A DNA stretch of 59,429 nucleotides from a virus. The notes under the pieces are model-generated. The model was not told where the DNA came from. It was given only the letters and a program-made list of their open reading frames with translations, and did no database searches. The DNA lies in the IMG/VR virus record IMGVR_UViG_3300007540_000001, positions 1 through 59,429 of that record, one strand, 5' to 3'. Positions 47,411 to 56,218 of the stretch are shown piece by piece; the first letter of the stretch is position 1, and the number at the start of each line of letters is the position of its first letter. A program made the position numbers and the translations under genes.

Positions 47411-49341
47411 ATGTCCACCAATTCACATACTCCTGCAGTACATGCAAGTTCTTGTGATCCTTTTGTATTATCTTCTTTCTCAAAGTCTTGTAGTTTATTC
47501 CAATCAATATTAGTTGGCATAGCCTTTGCTAACTTCTTATAAGTCTTCTCATCTATATCTTGATAAGGTGCTTGTTGATATGTATGATCAGAGAAAGGTA
47601 AGAAAGATACACCACTTAGGTAATCAAAGTTTTCCCAACACCATGCACCAACAGGAACCCACTCTTCTTCCTTAACACTTATAGTTACAGAAGGTTTATG
47701 TTCACACCAATGTTTAGCATAGCATTTCCAGATCTCTAATTGTTCAATAGCTGTCATGTCTGTTCTGCATACTGAACCCTTTGGAGCCATCATTGGAAAA
47801 GAAAACACAGTAGTATGTTCTGGTTTCATTACATCAGGTTCACTAGGTATACCAGATGCTTTCATAAACTCAGTCAATGGATCTTTGTTATCACCTCTTA
47901 CTGTTCTAATGTAGTAAGGATTATGTCTAGCATGTATACCACTAGCACTATCTACTAACTGACTCACAGTACCTGAAGGTTTAACACAAGTGATAGCTGT
48001 TGATTGTGGTATGCCTAACTTCTTTGCCAAAGCTTTATTAGTTTCTACTGCATGTTTCTTTAATACTTCTAGTCTAGGTGCTAGTCCATCAATAGTATTT
48101 AACTCAATACAATCCATGATACCTGTAAGAGATACACCAAGTAATCTTTCTTCTTCTGTATTGTTCTGCCATCTCTTTCTAAGATAACCAAAGTTTGTAA
48201 AGGTAGATTGTATTGTACCTAGCATAGTAGCAAGTTTAACTTTCTTTGATAGTGTAGTCATAGTATCTGTAGAACGACATACAACTTCAGTTAAGTTACA
48301 GAATTGATTAGGTCTAAGTATAATTTCACTACAAGGATTAGTACCAAAATCCCAATCAGCATTGCGTCTACCATTCTCAGCAGCTTTCTTTTGAGCAGAT
48401 GCTCTGTTGAACATACCTCTCTCACCAGATTTACTTTCATATAATGATAACCATTCCTTCATAAAGATTCCGGGATCTGGTTTCTCTGTATAAGCTACTG
48501 AGTTATTAGCTAATGCTCTCTCTGGATTAGTAGTCCACCATTCACCTGTCTTAGCTGTACGTATTCTTTGATCAGATAAGTTAGATAAAGATATAAGAGC
48601 TGATCTACGTACACCACCTACAACTACAACCTCACCTGTCTTACATACAATGTCATGGCATTCCATAGAGGAAAGCTTTCTACCTCTAGCATTTTTAAAT
48701 TTAAGAATAGTAAAGTCAAATAAATCTACAAGAGGTTGAGGTCCACTAGCTCTACCACCAAATGTTTTTAATCTTGTACCTGCAGGTCTAACTTTATTTA
48801 CATCTATCTTAGGAACTCTACCTGTGTAGAGATAAGATATTAAATCTCTGAATCCTTTTGCCCAACCTTCTTTAGAATCAACAACAGATATAACATCTTC
48901 TGTATGTTCAAACTCTACATCAGGAACAGTAGGTAACTTATCTGCATACTGTCTTTCAACAGAGAAGCCTACACCTGTACCATTCATAAGTATATATAGC
49001 ACTTCATCAAATGCTCTTGGACTATCAATAGGAATATAAGAACAGTTATAACCTGCAACATTCTCTCTATCTAATGCTTTACCTGATGTCATCAAGGCTC
49101 TCATACTTGGCATAACTTGTAAGGAAAGTATACCTTCTTCTAAATCTTCCCACTCTTTCTTTTTAATTACACCATCATAATTATTATCTATGTGTTCTTT
49201 GAAGAAAGACACAAGTCTACTTACAGTTTCACTCCAACTCTCTCTTCTACCTTCATCTTCTAACCAACGTGAATACCTAGACATGTGAATGAAAGACTGG
49301 TATTCGGTGGGTAAGTAATTACTTCCCATTAATGATGCCAT
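47407..49341 (-). CDS. Class II (adenosylcobalamin-dependent) ribonucleoside triphosphate reductase
   Basis: This 644-residue monomeric-type class II enzyme is related to Lactobacillus RTPR. It has Cys100 (AGYNCSYIP), the radical Cys337 with Glu339 (NPCSEI) and Cys348 (NQFCNL), plus a C-terminal redox pair Cys634/Cys639 (ACTAGVCELVDI). The 11-residue Cys-Cys spacing and the five-residue C-terminal spacing match the RTPR layout as I recall it. It makes deoxynucleotides without oxygen dependence but needs B12, so the host must have cobalamin. No thioredoxin or glutaredoxin gene was recognised. A GAGGAG precedes the ATG. Confidence 0.92.
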   Translation of the reverse strand: MASLMGSNYLPTEYQSFIHMSRYSRWLEDEGRRESWSETVSRLVSFFKEHIDNNYDGVIKKKEWEDLEEGILSLQVMPSMRALMTSGKALDRENVAGYNCSYIPIDSPRAFDEVLYILMNGTGVGFSVERQYADKLPTVPDVEFEHTEDVISVVDSKEGWAKGFRDLISYLYTGRVPKIDVNKVRPAGTRLKTFGGRASGPQPLVDLFDFTILKFKNARGRKLSSMECHDIVCKTGEVVVVGGVRRSALISLSNLSDQRIRTAKTGEWWTTNPERALANNSVAYTEKPDPGIFMKEWLSLYESKSGERGMFNRASAQKKAAENGRRNADWDFGTNPCSEIILRPNQFCNLTEVVCRSTDTMTTLSKKVKLATMLGTIQSTFTNFGYLRKRWQNNTEEERLLGVSLTGIMDCIELNTIDGLAPRLEVLKKHAVETNKALAKKLGIPQSTAITCVKPSGTVSQLVDSASGIHARHNPYYIRTVRGDNKDPLTEFMKASGIPSEPDVMKPEHTTVFSFPMMAPKGSVCRTDMTAIEQLEIWKCYAKHWCEHKPSVTISVKEEEWVPVGAWCWENFDYLSGVSFLPFSDHTYQQAPYQDIDEKTYKKLAKAMPTNIDWNKLQDFEKEDNTKGSQELACTAGVCELVDI

Positions 49342-49352
49342 GTTTAGCTCCT

Positions 49353-49532
49353 CTATTTATATTTCATTATTAAATTGTTACGGACTTGCCATAGTTTAGT
49401 CTCTCCTATATAGAAAGGTTCAACCCATACTTTGACGTTAGGTACTTTAGATACCCAATAATTATATATCTTATCAGCTAACTCTTGTGATAATCTTTTG
49501 TCTCCTAAATAATCTTTACCTGAGTATGCCAT
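49353..49532 (-). CDS. Small protein upstream of the reductase
   Basis: This 59-residue frame starts at ATG 49532 on the previous stop (TAATG) and ends 11 bases before the reductase ATG. The product begins MAYSGKDYLGDKRLSQELAD, with KVPNVKVWVEPFYIGETKLW and VRNNLIMKYK at the end. The W-V-x-x-x-x-x-x-G-x-x-x-WQVRNNL pattern occurs in small phage proteins I have seen near metabolic genes. Function unknown. Confidence 0.7.
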   Translation of the reverse strand: MAYSGKDYLGDKRLSQELADKIYNYWVSKVPNVKVWVEPFYIGETKLWQVRNNLIMKYK

Positions 49533-49795
49533 TATTGTAATGTCCTTTTTTCTTTTATAGATATACCTTGAGAATATTCAGCTAACTCCATCAGTTTCTC
49601 AGAGAAAGCTTTGTCCATATATTCAACAGCGTCTTCATCTGTATCAGTTCTATCTCTTAAATTTTTCATATCATTTTTAAATGTATCAACTAAATCTTTT
49701 AAACTTATTAATCTTTCTTGACCATTCCAATCTAACATTAAAAGGTCTCCTGATAAATTAATAACTACATCTTCTAATTCATTTCCATTTATCAT
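49532..49795 (-). CDS. Small acidic protein
   Basis: This 87-residue protein starts at ATG 49795. A GGAG within the upstream gene is eight bases away, whereas the ATG at 49801 would be only two bases from it. It has NLSGDLLMLDWNGQERLISL, then a helical Asp/Glu-rich stretch (TFKNDMKNLRDRTDTDEDAV). No family is recognised. It is embedded between the DUF3310 gene and the gene before the reductase. Confidence 0.6.
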   Translation of the reverse strand: MINGNELEDVVINLSGDLLMLDWNGQERLISLKDLVDTFKNDMKNLRDRTDTDEDAVEYMDKAFSEKLMELAEYSQGISIKEKRTLQ

Positions 49796-50048
49796 ATACA
49801 TGCTCCAATATTAATTCACAATAATGTATAACTTTTCTTATGTCTTCTTCTTGTCCTTTAGTTTTATGTCGAGTAATATATTTTACCACATTTCCTTCTA
49901 AGAAGTCAAGTTTATTTTTAACTATATATTCTGTTGGTTGTATTACACAATCTTTGTAATGACTTCCACCCACTTGTCTAGCACTTGCTGTTTCTTTTAC
50001 TGACTCACGAACCATATCGTCATGTGTTTCAAAACTATCTTCACTCAT
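49779..50048 (-). CDS. DUF3310 protein (T7 gp1.7-related domain)
   Basis: This is an 89-residue protein starting at ATG 50048 with GGAG eight bases upstream (longer ATG options are less likely). The DUF3310 core is QVGGSHYKDCVIQPTEYIVK, NKLDFLEGNVVKYITRHKTK and DIRKVIHYCELI. In T7, gp1.7 contains this domain and phosphorylates dTMP and dGMP. Here the domain stands alone. Its place in the same operon as the reductase and polymerase fits nucleotide supply, but catalysis by the isolated domain is not established. Confidence 0.82.
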   Translation of the reverse strand: MSEDSFETHDDMVRESVKETASARQVGGSHYKDCVIQPTEYIVKNKLDFLEGNVVKYITRHKTKGQEEDIRKVIHYCELILEHVYDKWK

Positions 50049-50364
50049 TCCACTCACTCCACCTTTCATCATAAACAAAGATAGGAGTTCCTTCACCTAC
50101 CCATGCTCCTTGTACATTATAATCAAAGTATTCTAAAGCTTCTTCCTCTGTCATACCTTCTCTCATTAATATTTCTATGCATCTACTATGAGAATAAACA
50201 TAGAAGTCTGTATTAAACTGTTGTCCTCTACCTATCAAGGCATCTTCAAATCCATCTGCTTTATATCTATCTTCTTCTCTCATGCCACACCAATTACATT
50301 CTTCATTATGTCCTACTTCCATATTCGTCTCTTCTATTTTGCAATAATGTTTCCACATAATCAT
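50041..50364 (-). CDS. Unknown protein with CxxC
   Basis: This 107-residue frame starts at ATG 50364, overlapping the previous stop (ATGA); an internal ATG at 50322 is also possible. It has ECNWCGMREEDRYKADGFED early and HSRCIEILMREGMTEEEALE later, so three or four Cys and His could bind a metal. The C-terminus ends in WVGEGTPIFVYDERWSEW. Function unknown. Confidence 0.6.
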   Translation of the reverse strand: MIMWKHYCKIEETNMEVGHNEECNWCGMREEDRYKADGFEDALIGRGQQFNTDFYVYSHSRCIEILMREGMTEEEALEYFDYNVQGAWVGEGTPIFVYDERWSEWNE

Positions 50365-50705
50365 GTTATAGTCTCATGTAATATTGCATTGATTCGTTTC
50401 CTTACAAATTCTATTTCGTTTGTATTAAATAATTTTTTAGTAAACGCAGTAAGAGCATCAGGATTTATTCCTGCCATATCACATACATCATCTCTATCTG
50501 TAGCTGTTACACCATATGAAGAAGTGAGCCATGATCTTGCTCTATCTCTCATTAAAATATTGTAAGCATTTTCTCCTTCATAAGTTGGTTTAGTTGCATC
50601 TAATAATTGTTGCAGAATAACACACAACCAGAGCACACGTTCAGGACTATGAGAATCATGTACTCCTTCGTTAAGTACTTGAGCTAATGACTCTTCGTTA
50701 GACAT
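50361..50705 (-). CDS. Conserved-type phage protein of unknown function
   Basis: This is a 114-residue protein starting at ATG 50705, overlapping the end of the GIY-YIG gene. It has SPERVLWLCVILQQLLDATK, then ENAYNILMRDRARSWLTSSY and GVTATDRDDVCDMAGINPDA. This arrangement is familiar from many phage replication regions, where the protein is called hypothetical. The final part (FNTNEIEFVRKRINAILHE) is helical. The all-helical composition suggests an adaptor or DNA-associated function. Confidence 0.65.
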   Translation of the reverse strand: MSNEESLAQVLNEGVHDSHSPERVLWLCVILQQLLDATKPTYEGENAYNILMRDRARSWLTSSYGVTATDRDDVCDMAGINPDALTAFTKKLFNTNEIEFVRKRINAILHETIT

Positions 50706-51279
50706 CACTCACAGTCTCTACTCTGACTACATCTTTATGTCTTTTTCTTTTACCTTGTTTAACTTTACATAGATGACTCTTATCATAATTATTTAACTGA
50801 GCAAACAAAGAAAGGTTGTCAATTATAATATTTCTATTATCAGTATAAGTTATTTTATGTATTACTTCTTCTATTTTTTTAATAGGTTTGTATCCTTGTA
50901 CTGGTCTATAGTATTTACCCCCTACATAATTATTATAGAAAGCAGGTTCATCTGTTCCTTCAAGCACACTATCAAGTACATTATGTTTCATTTGATAAAA
51001 CAATTCATAGTATCCAAGACTTCTTTTATTTTTAAACTCATCTATTACTTCAAAGATAAAATTTTTCTTACCTATTTTTTTTATATCTTCATTAAGATAT
51101 TTAGAAGAACCAGTATAGGACTGCCACTTAGAAGGTGTTTGATCTTTACCTATATAATATTGTTTACATCCTATGTATTGTTTCTTATTTTTTTTATTAG
51201 TTATAACATAGACAAATCCAAATCTATCTAAGGTGTCAGGTTCAAAATCTTTGTTAGTTCTTAGGTCAGTCCAATGCAT
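50698..51279 (-). CDS. GIY-YIG family nuclease
   Basis: This is a 193-residue protein. GFVYVI (21-26) and YIG (35-37) form the GIY-YIG core, followed by the small catalytic domain with the EVIDEFKNKRSLGYYELFYQ helix. The C-terminal half (about 120-193) is basic and could recognise DNA. Such enzymes include phage recombination nucleases and homing endonucleases. Its gene overlaps both neighbours in the operon by a few bases, so it looks integrated into the operon rather than a recent homing insertion. Confidence 0.8.
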   Translation of the reverse strand: MHWTDLRTNKDFEPDTLDRFGFVYVITNKKNKKQYIGCKQYYIGKDQTPSKWQSYTGSSKYLNEDIKKIGKKNFIFEVIDEFKNKRSLGYYELFYQMKHNVLDSVLEGTDEPAFYNNYVGGKYYRPVQGYKPIKKIEEVIHKITYTDNRNIIIDNLSLFAQLNNYDKSHLCKVKQGKRKRHKDVVRVETVSDV

Positions 51280-52115
51280 TAGAAGTCCTCTCTTACTCGT
51301 GGCTCTTTCTTTACATAAGTATAGAACTCATTACCACTAGCATAATTAAATTTACGTAAACCAAAACCATCATTAGAATCTTTCCAACATAATGTTTTAA
51401 AGTCACAGAACTTACATCCAATAGGTAACTTCCTGTTACCATTGTTTTCTTCTACTTCTTTGTAACATCTTTCAGGTGGAGTCTTCTTCGTTAATAATGT
51501 TTTAAGTTGCTTAATTCTTTCTTCTGGTTTTACATCGGAGACATCAGTCTTTAATAGTGTCATGAAACCATTTGATTTATCTACTGCTAAAAAATATCCT
51601 TTATCTTTTCCCATAGCCTTAGCATAGCTAGAGATTTGGTAGATGTATCCAAACGGATCATCATCAACTAGTGTACCATTAAAGAACTTTCTAAATCCAT
51701 AGGGAGATGCTGACTTAACATCAACTAATTCTCCATCTATCTCTGCATCTATATGTCCTTTAACTCCACCAACTGTTACTTCTTCTTGACACTTATCTAC
51801 CTTATGTCCTGCTTCTCTCACTAGGAATAAGGTAAGCTCTTCTATTATATGACCTAATAAAAATTTAATCTTGGTAGCTGTGGGCAAAGGTTCTTTCTCA
51901 TGCCCATTGTAATCATACCATAACTGTCTATCTTTTTTACCTATACTTGATAGTCTCATCTTACCTGTGGTATCTCTTACCTCTGATAAAACTTGTATGA
52001 CTGACTCAGCTATTCCCTCTTTTAAAAGTGTGAGATTAGTTTCTGAAGGAGTCCTACCTTGATTAAATAATATATCAATGTCCTCTAACAGAGAACTAAT
52101 CTCACGTTTACTCAT
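51279..52115 (-). CDS. PD-(D/E)XK exonuclease (Cas4/RecB-like)
   Basis: This is a 278-residue protein. Residues HIDAEIDGELVDVKSAS (121-137) give Asp123, Asp132 and Lys134 of the nuclease motif. An earlier GHIIEELTLFL helix and QISSYAKAMG (160-169) fit the RecB fold. Cys217, Cys234, Cys237 and Cys243 (GCKFCDFKTLC) near the C-terminus could bind an Fe-S cluster as in Cas4 and AddB. It probably processes DNA ends in replication and recombination or degrades host DNA, in the place of T7 gp6. It starts on the stop of the ssDNA-binding gene. Confidence 0.82.
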   Translation of the reverse strand: MSKREISSLLEDIDILFNQGRTPSETNLTLLKEGIAESVIQVLSEVRDTTGKMRLSSIGKKDRQLWYDYNGHEKEPLPTATKIKFLLGHIIEELTLFLVREAGHKVDKCQEEVTVGGVKGHIDAEIDGELVDVKSASPYGFRKFFNGTLVDDDPFGYIYQISSYAKAMGKDKGYFLAVDKSNGFMTLLKTDVSDVKPEERIKQLKTLLTKKTPPERCYKEVEENNGNRKLPIGCKFCDFKTLCWKDSNDGFGLRKFNYASGNEFYTYVKKEPRVREDF

Positions 52116-52612
52116 TAGAATGGAGCAGATTCTTCTGAGCTGGTGCTGGCTATAGCACCATCAGCAACGTAGCCATCAACCTCATCAAAGTCCTCTGACT
52201 TTGCGTATGGTACGAGGTCAATAACTTGAACAGCATCAAGGTAAAACTTATTCTTACCTTCCATAGATGGTACGTTCTCAATCTCTACAGATCGAAACAT
52301 AACTCTAACGTCAGATCCATTACCTATCAATGTACCTGCGATGTCGTTCTTCTTAGCATCAACAACTCTAGGCTTAGGGAGAGGTTCGCCTTTCCTGTTG
52401 AATGCATTCTTTTTAAACGTGAAGAAATCTCCACGATCATCTTTCTTATTCTTGATAGAAGCTGAAGGGTTAAGTCCTTCTAATAATTTACGTGTCGCTT
52501 TATCAATAGTTAAATCTATAGTGTACTCTGTGTCTTCTTGTGCAGTCGTGTTATACTTTTGAGCTGGTCTATCTAGCTTTGCCCAATAAGCTTTACCTGT
52601 TACTACTGGCAT
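52115..52612 (-). CDS. Single-stranded DNA-binding protein (gp2.5-like/DUF2815)
   Basis: This 165-residue protein starts at ATG 52612 with AAAGGA seven bases upstream (a TTG at 52618 is less likely). The beta-rich body has TGKAYWAKLDRPAQKYNTTA, FTFKKNAFNRKGEPLPKPRV and GTLIGNGSDVRVMFRSVEIE. The end is acidic and terminates in ESAPF. An acidic tail ending in Phe is the interaction tail of T7 gp2.5, which recruits polymerase and helicase. The family is DUF2815-like. A strong promoter lies directly upstream. Confidence 0.82.
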   Translation of the reverse strand: MPVVTGKAYWAKLDRPAQKYNTTAQEDTEYTIDLTIDKATRKLLEGLNPSASIKNKKDDRGDFFTFKKNAFNRKGEPLPKPRVVDAKKNDIAGTLIGNGSDVRVMFRSVEIENVPSMEGKNKFYLDAVQVIDLVPYAKSEDFDEVDGYVADGAIASTSSEESAPF

Positions 52613-52653
52613 ATCCAATCCTTTCGGTGGTTAATTGTTAAAGTTAATAACAT

Positions 52654-52682
52654 CTTATACCATATTCAGTTTAAGATGTCAA
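52654..52682 (-). promoter_or_regulatory. Strong leftward promoter for the ssDNA-binding gene
   Basis: TTGACA at 52682-52677, a 17-base spacer ending in TGG and TATAAG at 52659-52654. It has a perfect -35, five of six in the -10 and an extended -10 element. It would give a strong internal transcript for 52612 onward. Confidence 0.75.
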
Positions 52683-52841
52683 GTCTTTTATTCGAATGCG
52701 AGCATCTCTTAATTGTATCTCACACTCTCTTACGTTATGGCGAAGAATATTATTCTCCTCAGTAAGCTCTTTAATCTTGTGTTGTAATTCATTCTTCTCT
52801 TTTATAAACTCTGCTACGTGTCTTGGTAATACGTACTCCAT
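52671..52841 (-). CDS. Small coiled-coil protein after DNA polymerase
   Basis: This 56-residue frame starts at ATG 52841 on the polymerase stop (TAATG). The product begins MEYVLPRHVAEFIKEKNELQ and continues as a heptad-like coiled coil (KIKELTEENNILRHNVRECE). It resembles a short leucine-zipper dimer. Its end overlaps the -35 of the next promoter. It might bind polymerase or act as a regulator; there is no direct evidence. Confidence 0.7.
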   Translation of the reverse strand: MEYVLPRHVAEFIKEKNELQHKIKELTEENNILRHNVRECEIQLRDARIRIKDLTS

Positions 52842-54475
52842 TAGTGTGTCTCCGACCAGTTGAGCCCTATCTTGTACTCTCCGTCAAGTGGGCAGTTTAA
52901 ATTGTATTCATGTCCTGCCCTTATTATAGCACTAACTCCTAGCTTACCAACTAAATTTCCATCAGCTTCTTCACATTCTACTTGCCATTCATCATGTACA
53001 TTAGCAACAATCTTTACATCATCTGTTAAACTATTAGCAAATAATACTAATGCTTTCTTCATGACCACAGCAGCAGCACCTTGAAGCTTGGTATTCAATG
53101 CTGAATGTGGTGAACGTACCCATATCTTTCTGTTATCTAATCCTCTGAGCCATCCTCTACCTGCTTCATTTGTTATCATGTTTCTTAGTTTAGCAAGTGA
53201 AGGTGTTTGTTCAAGAAAATTATCTATTAATTCTTTTCCCTTCTTGGAACTACCACCTACAATAGAACCAATCTTCTTAGAACCTGCACCATACAGGAAT
53301 GCATAGATGAATGTCTTAGCTTGATCTCTGGTCTTCAGTCCTGCATTCTTTTGATTCAATGAATGTATATCACCATTCAATATCTCTTGAGTGTAGTCTG
53401 GATCTCTCATGTAATGAGCAAGCATTCTCAATTCAATACCACTTGCATCTATACCTACTAATACTCTACCTTTGGGTACAGTCCAACATGTTCTACACTC
53501 TGTACCATATGGCGAATACCCTGCAGGTATCTGAGCCATGTTAGGTTTGGCATGAGCCATACGACCTGTGATAGTTCTCAGGGTAAGTACCTGCCCATGT
53601 ACTCTGTCATCAGGAGAAGAGTCAAGAGCATCAAGCCATGAGTTTACCTGAGCAATTCTTTTTTGTAACATAAGATACTCAGCTATAACTTTTGCTTCTG
53701 GCATATTAATAGTATTCAATACAGCTTCATCAACTATTACACTACCCTTGTCTGTCTTCTTCTTAGGTTCCCACCCACGTTCCATTAATCTTTCTGCTAT
53801 CTGCTTACGTGAACCAACATTGAAGTCTTGCATTGTAACCTTCAACTTTGTTTTAAGTTGTGTCTCAATGCGTTTAGGTGGGAACACTACCCTCAGCTGT
53901 TCACGTATCTCGTTAATTCTTTTTTCTAATTTACTTACTAGGCTCATTGCATATGGTTCATTCAAATAGAATCCATCATTCTCTTGTCTGCATGTTATTC
54001 TTTTAACATCATGTTCTAACTTGATACACTCCAAAGAGAAACCTGCAAGTTCATTACGAAGATGTTTGTATAACTTAACAGTTACAGCTACATCTTGTTT
54101 ACAATAGTCCAACATCTCTTGACTATACTGCGACCAGTCATTGTAATCTCCTTTGGGAAAAGATAATCGTGCACCCCATGAACCTAATGAATGCCCACCA
54201 TCTCTGTCTGGTCTAGCTATCTGACTGAGTATCATGGTGTCCATTAGTTTCTCATGTGGTATCTTAGTTCCCCAAATCTTTTCAATCTGTGGTGCATCAA
54301 AAGAAATAATATTATGCCCTATGATTCGGTCATACTTACCAATCAGTTCATCAAGATAGAGTCCAGTACGCATGACGAATACCTCACCAGTCTCTACATC
54401 TTGAGCTACCAAACACCAGATGGTATCAGGATTTAATCCATTAGTTTCTATATCAATTACAAGTGCACTATCCAT
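52841..54475 (-). CDS. DNA polymerase A (T7 gp5-like)
   Basis: This is a 544-residue family A polymerase with 3'-5' exonuclease: DIETNG (8-13), SFDAPQI with Asp60, and YCKQD with Asp128. Polymerase motif A is GIDASGIEL with Asp343; the O-helix is RDQAKTFIYAFLYGAG (383-398); motif C is HDE (494-496). Tyr391 is at the position of E. coli Pol I Phe762, and Tyr there is usual in virulent phages. It is shorter than T7 gp5 because several insertions, including a clear thioredoxin-binding loop, appear reduced. The start overlaps the primase-helicase stop. Confidence 0.92.
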   Translation of the reverse strand: MDSALVIDIETNGLNPDTIWCLVAQDVETGEVFVMRTGLYLDELIGKYDRIIGHNIISFDAPQIEKIWGTKIPHEKLMDTMILSQIARPDRDGGHSLGSWGARLSFPKGDYNDWSQYSQEMLDYCKQDVAVTVKLYKHLRNELAGFSLECIKLEHDVKRITCRQENDGFYLNEPYAMSLVSKLEKRINEIREQLRVVFPPKRIETQLKTKLKVTMQDFNVGSRKQIAERLMERGWEPKKKTDKGSVIVDEAVLNTINMPEAKVIAEYLMLQKRIAQVNSWLDALDSSPDDRVHGQVLTLRTITGRMAHAKPNMAQIPAGYSPYGTECRTCWTVPKGRVLVGIDASGIELRMLAHYMRDPDYTQEILNGDIHSLNQKNAGLKTRDQAKTFIYAFLYGAGSKKIGSIVGGSSKKGKELIDNFLEQTPSLAKLRNMITNEAGRGWLRGLDNRKIWVRSPHSALNTKLQGAAAVVMKKALVLFANSLTDDVKIVANVHDEWQVECEEADGNLVGKLGVSAIIRAGHEYNLNCPLDGEYKIGLNWSETH

Positions 54476-56121
54476 TACAGCTCCTCAAAATCCTCTGCTT
54501 GTTCATCTATATCATCTGGAAAGACTTCTGTCAACCTACTTGTATCTCTGTCATAGTGTAGGTATGTACTTGGTCCAGTCAATCCTGAGAATCTATTCTT
54601 CAATACTCTTATCAAGGTAATGTTCCTCTGATAAAGATCAGGATTTTGTCCATCTCTTTCAAGTCCTAGTACCATGTTACTTAGCTGACCTATACCTGCT
54701 GTACCTCTCAGTTCAGCCAAAGAAGTTTGTCCACCTTCCTCATGTGATTTACCTGTAGGTCTCTTACTATGACTGACCATACCTAACCAAATGTTGAGTT
54801 CAATAGTTAAAGTCTTCAGCTTGGTAGCTATCTCATCCAATGCCTTACGTTCATCACCTTGTGATTGGTCACTCACCAAGATAGAGATGTGATCAAGGAA
54901 TATATATTTACAATCACAACCAAGAGCAAGATACCTGATGGCACTTACTACCTCATCAATATTGTTTGAACCAAACGATTCATAGAAGTGATACCTATCT
55001 GTGCCTAGTGTACTGTTGAAGGCATCATCAAACTCAGTTCCTTTTAACTCGGTGGTAGGTAGGTGCAAAGGTTTGTTAGCGGACAAAGACATCATACCTC
55101 TGGCGGAATCTTCCAATGGTTCCTCAAAGAATAACATACCAATGTTATCTTCACATGTATGTTGTATGTGATAAGCTAACTCACGTAATACTTGTGTCTT
55201 ACCCATGCCTGATCCTGCTGTGATAGTCCACATCTCACCTCGTCTAAGTCCATAGGTAAGATCTTGTAATGCAGTCCAAGGTAATGATAGACACTCAGGT
55301 TGTTTCTTATTCTTCAATGTATTGTATAAAGATTTACCAGATACAATTCCTGCAGGTGTATATTTCTCTGCACCAAACCATGCATTCCTGAACTCTTCAT
55401 CTCTATCTGCCATGAGATAATCACATGCATCCTTCATACCATTGCTGTGTATCATGACCTTAGCTTTGTTAGGAAATAGTTTTGCTACCTCATCACTTGC
55501 TCTCTTACCTGCCTCATCATTATCAAAACAAATAACAATCTCTTTGAATGAATCCAGATACTTGTAGTTCTGTTGACAATTCTTCTTGGCTGATTGTGCA
55601 TTGTGTACTGAGACAGCAGGATACCTTGAACCAAGCAGCTGATAACAAGCCATGGCATCTAGTTCTCCTTCAGTAATTGTTATACCTTTGGCTGACTCTT
55701 TGCCAAAGACATGCTGACCAAATAGAGTAGCTACCTTTGGTGTGCCTTCCCATGTAAATTGTTTACCTGCTCTGCGTACCTTGTTGGCAACATGGTTCTT
55801 ATCCGAATCATAGTAAGGATAGTACTGAGACACACCTTGCTCTACTGTTACATTAAACTTTTTGACTGTGGCAAAAGACAATTTCCTATCATCAATAGGT
55901 TGGTGTCCGTCACGACCTTTACCAACTGCATCTACATGAGACATAGATATATCCTCAGTAGGTTGTGGTTCTTGTATTACATTATCAAACATTCTATCTA
56001 CATCTCCCTTACTTAATGTTGTTACACATGAGAAGCAATGACCATGACCATCTTCATAAATTGTAAATGCATCTGAAGATGTGCAAACTGGGCAACTTAT
56101 ATGAGACTCTTTAGTATCCAT
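54475..56121 (-). CDS. Primase-helicase (T7 gp4-like)
   Basis: This is a 548-residue bifunctional protein. The zinc motif is Cys10/Cys13/Cys29/Cys32. The TOPRIM primase has TITEGELDAMACYQ (Glu151) and VICFDNDEAG (Asp200, Asp202). The RecA-like helicase has Walker A TAGSGMGKT (301-309) and Walker B-like YIFLDHISIL (Asp410), ending with an acidic C-terminal tail (DDIDEQAEDFEEL) like that of T7 gp4, which contacts the polymerase. It primes and unwinds at the fork. A perfect-consensus promoter lies about 60 bases upstream. Confidence 0.92.
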   Translation of the reverse strand: MDTKESHISCPVCTSSDAFTIYEDGHGHCFSCVTTLSKGDVDRMFDNVIQEPQPTEDISMSHVDAVGKGRDGHQPIDDRKLSFATVKKFNVTVEQGVSQYYPYYDSDKNHVANKVRRAGKQFTWEGTPKVATLFGQHVFGKESAKGITITEGELDAMACYQLLGSRYPAVSVHNAQSAKKNCQQNYKYLDSFKEIVICFDNDEAGKRASDEVAKLFPNKAKVMIHSNGMKDACDYLMADRDEEFRNAWFGAEKYTPAGIVSGKSLYNTLKNKKQPECLSLPWTALQDLTYGLRRGEMWTITAGSGMGKTQVLRELAYHIQHTCEDNIGMLFFEEPLEDSARGMMSLSANKPLHLPTTELKGTEFDDAFNSTLGTDRYHFYESFGSNNIDEVVSAIRYLALGCDCKYIFLDHISILVSDQSQGDERKALDEIATKLKTLTIELNIWLGMVSHSKRPTGKSHEEGGQTSLAELRGTAGIGQLSNMVLGLERDGQNPDLYQRNITLIRVLKNRFSGLTGPSTYLHYDRDTSRLTEVFPDDIDEQAEDFEEL

Positions 56122-56181
56122 TACTGCTCCTTAATAAGATTATTATTATAATTATTATCTTTCTAAGTTTCTTTTAAAGAC

Positions 56182-56209
56182 ATTATACAGACTTTAAAAA
56201 TCCTGTCAA
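56182..56209 (-). promoter_or_regulatory. Consensus leftward promoter for the replication genes
   Basis: TTGACA at 56209-56204 and TATAAT at 56187-56182 are both perfect, with a 16-base spacer. RNA would start near 56175, giving about 54 untranslated bases before the primase-helicase ATG, which has AAGGAG upstream. Confidence 0.8.
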
Positions 56210-56218
56210 GTTATTTTT

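Noticed and set aside
49342-49531. Cobalamin riboswitch upstream of the B12-dependent reductase
   Set aside because: The interval is occupied by a 59-codon gene coupled to both neighbours, and no B12-box-like sequence was seen.
50698-51279. GIY-YIG protein as a recently inserted homing endonuclease
   Set aside because: It overlaps both neighbours by a few bases in a coupled operon and does not interrupt any gene, which argues for a resident function.
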